DNA of 64,000 nt from Asterochloris sp. CNOR1 (lineage: Eukaryota > Chlorophyta > Trebouxiophyceae > Trebouxiales > Trebouxiaceae): positions 1,550,001 through 1,614,000 of the forward strand of contig OZ017751.1 of the NCBI GenBank assembly GCA_963969365.1, given 5' to 3'. The translations under genes and the position numbers were made by a program. The notes beneath the pieces were generated by a model. That model was not told the origin of the DNA. It saw only the letters and a program-made list of their open reading frames with translations, and did not search any database. Positions 24,681-35,900 of this stretch are shown piece by piece. Positions within the stretch are counted from its first letter, which is position 1, and each line of letters starts with the position of its first letter.

Positions 24681-26542
24681 CTATCCAGACACCACACGAG
24701 AAAGTAGTGCATACGTGCCCCCAGCCAACAGAAGCACCCCGCTGGCAGGTGTGATGATGGAGCTGTACTGCCTGACAGCCAGGATGCGGGTCAATGTGCC
24801 TGTGAAGGTGGCTGCTACAAGCAGGGGCGCCACATACCTGCAGGACAACAGGAGAGTCACATGTGTGCTGCTGAGACTTGGCCCCGCTGGGAGCAGCCCA
24901 CTGTGAGGTTGAGGCCAGCAGCAGACTCATATGTGCAGCTGGGACTGGGACTGGGACAGACTCAGCTGAGAGTAAGCCTACCCTGAGGTATAGGCCAGAA
25001 GAAGAGTACCACCCTGCACCAGGTTGCCAGTTGTGGATACATACGCCAGCAGAGTGGCAAGGACTGGGGAGCTGCACGGCGACGCTGCCAGTGCAAAGGT
25101 GAGTCCTGCGAGGTAAGCCTGCAGGAGCAAGCACTACCTCAGCGCAGGGCCTTACCTCAGCGCAGGGCATCTACTGCTGACTGCCTCTGTCCTAAATGAC
25201 AGCCAAGCGGCAGCTGAGAGGCAGAGCCAGTGGTAGGCTGTGCGCACTCCAGCAGACCGGACCCCATCAGGTACAGGAACAGTCCACAAATCCGGATGTG
25301 CACAGACTGCCGAACCTGGAGCAAGGGTGGCAGGCCCAGCTGCCGGACATCAAGGTCCACCGCTGGGATTCGCAGCTGCACCACCTCCAGAAGGTTGAGT
25401 CCCATCAGGATGGCCACCAGGGCAACCCCTGGATGCAGCAACATGGGTCTGGTGCATGCCTCAACACAGCAGGGTGCTGGGGCTCCAGGGGGTGCCCCAA
25501 TCAGCTCCTGAGCTCCAGGGTGCACCAGTCAGCGGCTGCCATCAGATCAGCAGCAGAGCTGTGTGAGGATGTCGGGGCCATTTGTGCGTAGCAAGGAGCA
25601 CATTCAGCCTGTAGCATGCAGGGACTGCCATGGGAGGATCGACTCTGCCAGCATGCCAAGATGCTTACAGTGCACTATGTGGACAAGTTGCAGGTTCAGC
25701 AGCTGACATGGCGCTTCTTGAGAAGACCTGGATGCTCACCGACGGGGAGGCCCTCGCCAATCTGGCCATAGGCTTTTCCAACGGCTGACGAGACCACGCC
25801 CAGCAGAGCCAGGGTTGTGGCCAGGCCAAAAGCAAAGGCTGCTGCCCTGCATTGCATTATGGTGGCTGTCAGTTGGAGGAACACGCACTAGCCAGCAGTG
25901 TGCAGCACTGCTGACAGACTGATGCACGACGGCTTGGCCCATCAGCTCAGTGCATATGTTGCAGCACAATGGAGGATGTGCAGGGAGGGCACACAGCACC
26001 TGCCTGCCAATGAGACCATCATTGCTTGAGGACTGCCCTGCACCACTGTAGCCCCCAATGTACCCAATAGTCAGGGGAAGGACACTGAGGGTGCATGGGG
26101 ACAGGCTGGTTAAAAGGCCAGCCCCCAGCACAGCCAGGAAGGTGACTGGAGTTACCCCTGCAAGGACAGGAGCACTGCCCAGCCGTATTGTGTCACATCA
26201 TTGTTGTCACAAGCATTGTGACCGCAATGGTCGCTGTGTGCGCATGAACAGAAGCAAGCAGGATGCAGAATATCAAAGGACGTCACCTGTCAGCTGCTGC
26301 TGCACAAGCAGGTCGGCCTGTTGGCCCACATTGAACAGCGTGTCTGACTGCTGTGCAAGCAAGGGAGCCTGCTCAATGAACATTTGGACTGCAGTGTTCT
26401 GTGATACTGCGCTGCATGAGGCAGATTTGCAGAGACCTGCATGCAAGAGGTCCAGCAGCCTGTCATCATCTGACTGCTGGCAGGTGGAGGTCAAGGCAGA
26501 AGAGATCACCTCTGCTTGGCCTGACCTGCAGCCAGCCACCAT
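24681..26542 (-). CDS. CCDA: CcdA-type thiol-disulfide transport protein, thylakoid cytochrome c biogenesis (host)
   Basis: Read on the minus strand, an exon near 26160-26040 gives [20 protein letters not shown], the first CcdA transmembrane cysteine block. A following exon has [20 protein letters not shown], then [14 protein letters not shown]. Exon 25118-24982 has [20 protein letters not shown] with the second cysteine, and the last exon 24837-24681 ends [11 protein letters not shown] ... LLSRVVSG. The order matches plant chloroplast CCDA, which moves reducing equivalents across the thylakoid membrane for heme attachment to apocytochromes. The N-terminal exon near 26400-26290 ([18 protein letters not shown]) fits; the transit peptide further upstream is unresolved. 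It diverges from the phosphodiesterase gene. Confidence 0.88.
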
Positions 26543-26964
26543 GTGATGGCCTGCAGCTAGCCTTCTCAGGGGATAGCAGCATGTTGCTGAGGAATTCTAT
26601 GGAAATTGCATGATGATTGGCCTCCCGCAGCTACTGTGGAGGATGTCTCTGCTTCTGTGGGAGGATCTTGTCACCAATATATGGAGCATAAGACATTGCC
26701 TGCTTGCAAGCTGAGTCACTCCCCACAAGACAACGCTGCCGGGCAGACCATGATGCGGAATAGCATCCTGTCGAGCCAAAGAAGCGATGCAGGTCGGCTC
26801 TGTACTTTGCACCCCTGCAGACACAAAACCAGCCAGGGCAGATGTGCAGCCAACTTGCTCTGCTGCCTGATTATGCAGTCAACTGCTGCTCCTCAGTGCT
26901 CTGCATTTCCTGCCTGCTGTACTGAACATGCTGCACTGCGTCGCCAAGCTGCTTACAGTGCCAT
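26543..26964. other. Divergent intergenic region, CCDA / phosphodiesterase
   Basis: This holds the 5' ends of two divergent genes and may include the missing first exon (transit peptide) of CCDA on the minus strand. I see no clear coding exon or TATA box. Confidence 0.4.
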
Positions 26965-29900
26965 ATGCCTTCGCTAGCAGCAATCACCAATGGCACCAGC
27001 TCAGGACAAGACTGTGACTGTCTGGCAGGCTGCTCTGCCGATGGAGACCCATCTGACGTCCAACTGCTGGCAGGCATGCCCATGGTGCTGGAGAACATCT
27101 CCAGCGCGTATGCCAGTGAGGTGTACATGCTGGATGGACTCAAGGTGTTGCACGGCCTCTCCACACCCATCTGGGTCATGAAGGCTGGATTCTACCAGGA
27201 TGAGCACCGGTAAGCAGTGCAGAGCCCTGGCCTGGGGCAGCAGCGGGGCAGCGCACAGGGTCTGGCCCTCAATCTCAGGGTGCAACTGTCACTTGACTCA
27301 TGCTCTGAAGTGCTCATGGTGGCACGGCGGCGGCAGGCCTTTGCACACATGCCTGTACTCCCCGCCATGTTGTTCAAGGGAGATGTGCAAGCTTGCTGCG
27401 TCAGCTGGTGTCGTGCAGTCTCCCTGCAAACGCATGCCTGTGCCACAATGCAACCCTTGATCAGGCAGCACTCCTGTGCGCAACCCTAGGGCCGCCCACC
27501 GCAGTGTGAAGCACCTCCGAGGAGGCAGTGCCCTCGCTGGTATTGCAGCAGGGCTCCTGCTCAAACCCCCTGTGAACCCCCTGCTGCAGTGTGAAGGACA
27601 TTTGTGAGTATGTGTTTGCCAATGATGCTGCTGTGCGCCAATTTGGAGAGCTCCGCACTGCGGAGGGCTCACAAGCCATGATCCGCCAGCTGTCAGAGGC
27701 AGAGCGTGAGAACCGGCGGCGGTTCTCAATTGCAGTCATGCAGGTGGGGCCAACAGCGCAGCATCAGGCTTCCTCAGCACCACTTTACTTCTCGAGGGGA
27801 ATGTCAGCATGAGGTTGCACTCAGACCTCCTGTTGCTTGTTCTGCTTGAAGGAGCTCCAGTCCTGCTTTGTTCCTGCCAATGCGCCTAATGGTTTGCTGT
27901 GCTGGTCTCTTAGAGCCCCCTGCTGACATGGAAGGTCATGCATCTCCCTCACCCCCTTTCTGTCTGCTTGCAGCTTGGCGACAAGCTGGCTAAGGCTTGG
28001 GTCAACGCACGCAAGGCACTGAATCTGGGCTTTGTGGCAGGCGACAAGTTTGACTGCACGCATGTGATGGTCACATATCGGGTAAGGCTGGGTGCCAGAC
28101 CACCAGACTGCAGCTGCCTGCTGAGCACAGCCGTCTGCAGTCAGCGGGCACACTCGGCCTGGTGATGGCATTAGAGGCAGTCAAGTGATGCGTTGCAGAG
28201 GACTGGTTGCCATGGCCTCACACTGACAGGTCATGAGGCAGCAGCTTGAGCAGCATGATGCAGCCATTGTGGCAGGCCTGCAGGTCTGTCTGCATGCAGG
28301 AGTGCTGGCAGCCTGCAGCCATGTCTGCAGGTACAGCCTGAGCTGTGCTGTGCCTAAGGCACCTCTCTGGAATCCAGCTGCTGACGTTGCAGCCAGTCCC
28401 GTGCAGGCAACATGACACCATTCCCTCACTCCTGCATGATGTACTTCATCAGTCAAATGCCAAGGCCCCTGCTGCAAGGCACTGTCATGCCCAGGGCAGG
28501 TGTCATACAGAGCTGCAACAATCAGCTCTGAGCGCTGTCTGAGGTCTGGCCCCTTGCCTGCAGCAAATTCAGTTCAGGCGGACGGCAAAGGCTCCTGTTG
28601 AGGTGGCAGTGCTGTGCGAAATGGCAGATGCTGCCAGCGCGGACAATGCGCGCATCCTGGCCATGCTCAACCTCAGCCCCATCATCAGCTTCCTCTTCAA
28701 CTCGGAGGGCAAGCTGGTGCAGGCCAACAAGAAGGGCATGCAGAAGTATGGCCACATTGGTGAGTTTACACCGCGTCAGCTTGGGATGGCTCTGGAATCC
28801 AAGTGCTGGGGCCCTGCTTGTGGGGTGCAGTGCTGGGCCATCCTGGCACAGCTGGGGCAGAAGCCGGCTCATTGGTCCAAGCGCTGCCCAGCACTCAATG
28901 CAAACTGCTTTACTTCTCAAAAGTTAACTGCTGGACTGGGCTGGAGTCCCCCATGCAGCAGTCTGGGATCAACAAGCTGCACCATTCGTAATCACGACAA
29001 ATCTCTCTGCAGATTGTGATCGTGCTCTAGAGCCTGTGCTGCAGGCAACAGCAGACAACTTTGCACCTGCACTCACCAACTGTGGCTGTGTAGGCCACGA
29101 CCCTGCCAGACTTGTTCAAGCAGGGCACAGCCAGAGAGCTTCACAACTTATCTGCAGCATCTGGTACCTGCTGCAGGGGAGAATGGGGAGGCCCTGACCC
29201 TGCTGGACCTCTTTCGGCAGGGTGTGTATGAGGGTGGGGAGGAGGAGGCCATTGAGGCATATGAGGAGGCAATGGAGGCCATTTTTGGGATGCATGTCGC
29301 CTCCCACCGCCACACGCAGTGCACCTACAGCAAGAAGCGCCCGGGGCACAAGCGCTACGTCATGTTTGAGATGTGGCCGCTTGCGGTGCGCTGCCTTGCT
29401 TCTGCCTCATACTGCAGACATGGAATGCCGGTGCTGCTTGTGGAGGGGCTCTTGCCTGCGGGCCTGCTGTGCGCTCAGTGATGCAGCACGTACATAGTGA
29501 GGCATGGTGCTGTGTACATGGAGGCCTTCTAAACCGTGGACGATATTGGCTGCCCTGCAGTCAAGGGATCGCAGGCTCAGCGTGTGTGTCACAATGTGTT
29601 TGCAAAAGCCCTGCTAAGGCCATCCAAGCCCAAAAGCCCTCTGAACTAAGCTGCGGGTAGTGCTTAGGCTGGGTGCTGTGCGTGCGTGCCTGCAGGATCC
29701 AGTGCACGATGAGCCCACAGTACTGGTTAGCTTGTTCAATGTGACCTCCCAGAAGGAGCTGGAGGCGCAGCTCAAGGCACACAAGGAGCTGCTGCAGAGG
29801 TGAGGCGCCTGTGCAGGGATGCACATTGGCACACCGAACACACAGGGAGGCGCTGCAGAGGTGTGGCACCTGCAGCAAAGGTGCTAAAGCGGAGCCAACT

Positions 29901-32900
29901 CTAGCTGATGCACCTCACTTGATGCCTGCAAGGGGAAAGACACAAAGCAGTTCCTCAGGTCACGCCCCTGAGCAGGTCAGGTGTTTTACTGCACAGGAAT
30001 GACATGGAGCTGCTGCAGAGGAGGAACAGTGTGCTAGTATGAATCCCTCACTGCAAGAAGATCTTGCAAATGTGGGGCTGCTGTGCTGGTCCCATCTTGC
30101 TGGCACACACAGCAAGATGGGAGCAGGAGTCCATCTTGAGCTGGACAGCAGCAGGCCTGCTTGATCTAGAGTGGCCAAGCACCAACTTTGTATGGCTCCA
30201 CTTAAAGCCACAGGAGCAACATGGCCAAAGGGACTCTGCTGGCTCACTGCCTGAGCTGTGTCAGAGCCTTCGCAGCCAGGCAGCAATGCCCTCAGCACTC
30301 ATGCATTGCCAGGGCGCCTCTTTGGCCACACCCAGCCAGCAGGTGGCTGCTGCAGACAGCGCTGCAGGTTGCACAAGGGTCTCACGCGGGCCATTGCCAT
30401 GAGCGAGTAGCTGCCCCGCACAGCTCCTGCAGTGGCCTGTGCTCTGCGGGTGCTAAGGGCCGCCCGCAGTGCTCCTGCTGTGTACGTTGCAGGCAAAATC
30501 AGGACCTCACGCGGGCCAATGCGCACCTTGAGAGCCACAATGTCAAGGTCGAGCAGGAGAAGACAGTGCTGCAGGCACAGAAGGACCAGCTGGCGCAAAA
30601 CCTGGAGGCAGTTATGAAGGACAAGCTGCAGCCCCACAAGCAGGTGCTGGAGGTTGTTTGTTGGTGCTTGACAAGCAATGCTCAAATGTCAGTCGGGCCC
30701 CCCTTGTCCTTTTCACTTCGTCAGCAGTGATGGGCTCAGGCCTTGCACTGCAGAATGCCCAGCACTGAGTTTTGCAGCTGCCAGCAGGCTGGGTAGCCGT
30801 CAGCCCTCACAGCAGCCCATGTGCAGCTGGAAGCGCAACAGATGCATAGTGACCTGCAGAGAGTGAGATCTGTGCTGGCGGGCTGCAGGTTGACACTGAC
30901 ACGCCCGTGGACAAGATGGGCAACCTACTGCAGCAGCTCATGCTGGTGAGCCCGTGCCTGGGCACTGCCAGCACCAGCCTCCAGCTCTGCCAGTGCCCTG
31001 CATGAAGCCATGCCTTGTCAGCGTGTTCCTGCCTAGGCTGAGGACCAATGCCCTGGGCATGGCCTGCAGTGCCACTTAGGCTGGCACATTGGGCTCTCAT
31101 GCTGTGACACAGTCAGGCAGTCAGCACTTGTGAGCAGTGTCCACCTCCTGCACTGCACATAGGCAGCATCTCAATAGCTGCACTGCATGCCCATCCGTTC
31201 ACATTTCACAACGTAAGCTGACATCCAGGCGTGCAAGTTCTGTGTGGCTGCAGGGTAATGTGCCCCCCATTGAGGAGCTGCTGGGCCTTTACAACATGAT
31301 CACACAGTCTGGCGACTTGCGTCAGCCAGTGCAGCTGGAGAAGCAGCTGATGGAGGACGACAGCATGGAGAAGGAGGTTGGGATGGCCATGGTACAGCTG
31401 CTCAGGGTAAGTAGCAGAGGTGGCTTTGGTGCAGACATGCTGTGGGCGTGCATGGCAGGAGATGAGTGGGGGCCCATGTTGCAGCTGCTGCGGGTGAGTT
31501 TGGCTGACGTTGACAGCGTGACAGGCTATCTGGGAGCTTGTGCTGCAGCTGCTGCGGTGCGCAGGAGAGGCCATGGTCAAGGTCATGCTGCAGCTGCTGC
31601 GGTGCGCAGGAGAGGCCATTGTCAAGGCCATGGTGCAGCCGCTGTGGGTGAGGCCAGGCAGAGGTGTGGGTCTGGCGACTCATCTTGTGGGTGTGTACGC
31701 TGGAAGCTATACATGAGGATACCTTGGTAGCTGCACATGAGCAATATGCAGGCTGCATGCAGGACTTGCAGGCGTGTGTGTCATGCCAGGGATGGCGACT
31801 GAGGTGGCCACAGTGCAGTTGCTGGGGGGGTGATCGTGAAGCAAAAGCGCAGCAGAGTGGTGGAGATCTCTGCCGTGCAGCCACTGCAGGCGTGTATATG
31901 AGGCCAAGGGTGGCCCACTTTGCAGTGCAGTAGGTGAGTCGGAGGCGGACTGGTGAACATTGCTGCAGGCCTGCGTCCCAGGCTTCGGCTGCTGCAGGTA
32001 GGCTTGAGAGTTTTGTGTGGCCTGCCATTTGTGTTGCAGGAGGCTCAAGGTGGGCTGCCAGCTGCAAAAGGTGCTTCAACACAGGGGCCTGCATTGCCTC
32101 ACTGAGGTTCGGCCCATGTGACCGTGGTACAGCTTTGGTAGGTCAGGCCGTTCGACTTGACTTGGGTCCTGCACAATGGCTGCTGCAAGCTCACATGTCA
32201 GCTGGTCACTCACTGAGGCAGCTGTGGGTACAGCTGTCATGCAGGCACAGCACAGCCCTGTCTGAAGGGGCCGCCTGGCCCCATGTTAATGTGTGCTGCG
32301 CGGCGGCTGGCCCATGCACCTGCAGGTGGCAACAAGGCAGCTACAGGCTAGTGGCTTGTGCAAAGGACTCTCATGAAGTGAGACGGGGTGGTAATTTCTT
32401 GAGAGGCTGGCAGATCCATGATATCAATCTTGCGGCCACAGCCCGTGCCACTGTTCCTGCAGGGCAATCAGGCAGCGCCTGCGCCAGCTGTGACCAGCGA
32501 CAATGAAAGCGCGGTCGCTCGCACCAATAGCACGCTGTCAGCTGAGTCGACGCAGCGTCTGGAGATTAACAGCGATGCCTCCCTGGACATTGAATTTGAT
32601 GTTCCGGCCAGCATCACGCCCGATGTGGAGAGGGCGCTGCAGGTGGGCACAGCCTGCTGTCCCACAAGGCACTTTCACTGGGCAGACTTGGCTGATGCCG
32701 GCTTGGTGCTGGTTGTGCCCTTTTGGAGGCTGCTTCCTGCACGGCACTCTCGTGAGAGGTGGGTTAGGCATCGCTCGCAAGAGGGTGGAGTGATGCTGAC
32801 ACATGCTCAGTCTGGGTACCAAAAGTTGCTGCTGACACTCCATTCACATCTGATGCCACGGAGGCCTGCAGGTCAGGTGCTGCAGTTGCCAAATGCTGTT

Positions 32901-35900
32901 CAGAGAACCCCTCAACAGGTCAAAGGGCTGGATGTTTGGTGCAGGCCAGCAACGTCAACTGTGGTGCCTGTGACGGGTGCTCCACTTATACTGTCAGCAG
33001 GGGTCAGGGCATGGGCCAGCCACTGGGGTGCTGAAGCCAGGCCTCCCTGGCTGGGCAGGTGCAGCTGGCCACTTGACACCATATTTCTTCATCCTGCCAC
33101 ATGCAAGGCAGACAAGACTGGGTCGAAAGGGCGGCCCTGCCATCTCTGCCACTGGCCAGCAATCTGAGTGCTGTGACCCCAGACAGAGCTGACAGCAGCA
33201 GTTGTGTATTATTTGTGCAGCTCCTGCAGCACTGTGACACCCCTCTCATGCATGTGTAGGGGGCAGCCCTGAAGTGACAATACATCTTGTGAAGCCTCGC
33301 AAATGCTGCAAGCATTGCAAGGCGTCACTTGCCTGTGCAGGGGGCCAGCAGGGGGATGGGCGTACAGCGCATTCATTCTGGCTGTGCAGCAGGACAGGCT
33401 AGCATACACAGCACTGCAATGTGCAGATTTTGGCCTGTGCAGGGCGCGGACAGGGAATGGCAGTACAGCGTCTTCACCCTCGCGGATGCTGCAGGGCCCC
33501 TGCCCCTGTCTACGCTGACTTACCATCTGATCAGCCTGACAGGGCTGATACAGGAGCTCAGGTTGAATGAGGTCAAGCTGGGGCGCTTCCTGAGGCGCAT
33601 TGAGGCAGGGTACAGGGATAACCCCTACCATAACAGGTATCTGCCCACAATCTGTGCAACTGACCTTCAGGTAGCTGTAGCATAGCAGCACAAGGCCAGA
33701 TCAAGTGGCAGGTTTGTCACACAGGTGCCTAAACTCAGTTGGCAGCGCACAGCCGTCTTCTCTGTACAGCGGGGTGCAGCTTCAGCCCTCGCCACGTCCT
33801 GTTCCTGACGTCAACTTGCCATGAATGGCTGCTTGTCTAATGGCACCTGCAGAGTTGCCTTGTGTTGACTTGGGCGCGGCCAGAGCAGGCCCCATCTGCC
33901 CTGCATCTTGCATGAAACACTCCCTCCGTGCATGTGACTGCTGCTGGGCAGCCTGCAACTCTTGAACAGTCCAGCTAAGCATGCATGCCCTGGCTGTGAC
34001 TCAGAAAGCAGGTTGTGCCTTGTGAAGCCTGAGGGCTGAACTGGAAATTGTGGGCTCCAGCAGTCCCAAAGTTCTAGCCTAGCGCGCCATCCGGCCGCCT
34101 TTCATGCGTGCCGGCACGTGAGGCAGGGTCACTGCAGGACATGCTCTGACATGCAAGGCATGTTCTGCCTGCAGGATGCACGCTGCAGACGTGGTGCAGA
34201 CCACCTTCATGTTGCTGCACTATGGTGGCCTGCGCAAGCGGGGCATTGTGGACTCTGTGACGGCGCTGGCCACCATGATTGCGGCGGCTGTGCACGACTT
34301 CGAGCACCTGGGTACCAACAACGACTTCCTCATCAAGGTGTGGCCTGCAGGCTGACCTGTGCACTGCACCCCTCCCATGTGCACTCGAGGGAGCACAGAG
34401 TATCCCTGCGCACCCTCAGGTAAAGTTTTTGGTCATGGGGAAAGGAAGGCAAAGTTGTGTGCACGTACATTGCTCAGCAATTGGGGCTGTTGGGTGCAGT
34501 GCATTTAGATGCACATGGCCGTGGTAGGCACCAACCGCAGTCTAGTGATCATGGTCCTGAGCACCTAGGCACCAACACAACTTCCTCACAAGGATGCAGC
34601 CAGCAGGCCAACGTGTTATCTATTTGCTGTGCATCTTCAGGGCAGTTTCTGATGGCACCTTGTGGGATCTTGCAGGGCCTGTGGCCAGCCTGACAGTGCA
34701 TGAGGAGTGCCCCGTCAAGCTGCCCTGTGAAGCAGCGGCTGCCTGCCTCACAGGTTGCCTACTATGGCTGTGAGTCTCCTGGTGGGCCGCGTCGATGCCT
34801 GTGGAAAGGCCGAGGCACAGCTGCTGCCAGCAGCTTAGCAGGGCCTGGCAGCACCTGCACTCGCCTGCACTGCTGACACTGTGCGTGGCCCCTGGGTCCA
34901 TGAGCTGGCCATTGGGGGACGTCAGATTGGGGGCATCCGGGCTTTTGCAGGAATGAAGTGAAGGCCTTTGTGCAACAGCCACAAATGCCTTCTGCCCTGT
35001 GATCTGCTGCCAACTGGGCAATTCACAGGGCCTCCTGTGCGGCTCGCCGGCAGATGAAAGACCCTGTGAGACTGCCCCTGCTGCATTCTGTGGCGAAGCA
35101 CCTCTGACAGGCTCCCTCTCTGTTGCGTGCCTACAGATGAAGGACCCCCTGGCCATCACCTACAATGACCAGAGCCCCCTGGAGAACCACCATCTGGCTG
35201 CTTCATACCGACTGCTCATGCGGTCCCACTACAATTTCCTGGAGGTGGGGCTGCGCCTCTTCTAGGCAGCCTCTCTGGGCTGTTGTTCTGGCTTTTTGCT
35301 GGGTAGGCTGGTGAGCCTGGCAGACCAGCCTGTCAGGTCAGGGTATGTGCAGAATGGCAGGCACAGCCACCATTGGGCACCTCACTACAGCCTGCTGAAG
35401 CGGTCCTGTGCAGAGCCTGGCCAGGGGGACCCCATGGGGGTGGAGGCTGTGTATCTGAGGCTGACACATGTTGTGTCTGCTGTGCAGAACTTGGCCAAGG
35501 AGGACCAAGCAACAATTCGGTCGGCCATCATTGATGAGGTGCTGGCTACCGACATGAAGCGCCACTTCAACATCATCTCAACCTTCCAGGTGGGTTTGGG
35601 ATTGAATCATGATTTGTGGCAGAGATTGATGATTCTGATTGGATGCATCTTGAACTCCGTTTCAACAGCACCTCAGGCTTCCCAATGGAAGGGGGTTGGT
35701 ATTTCTTCAGTGGTGGGCCATCTTGTGTCCAGAGCTCTGAAACTCTGCTGTTGTTGGGTCTACTGACAGGGAGTGCCATCTCATGTTCCAGAAGAGGCCG
35801 GGGTCTACAACACATATGTGGTCTGCCAGGTTTGTGGTTTCAGGTGTGCCTCGTTGCAACAAAACAATGCAATACCATGTCAATTTTTACTGTGGGCAAG

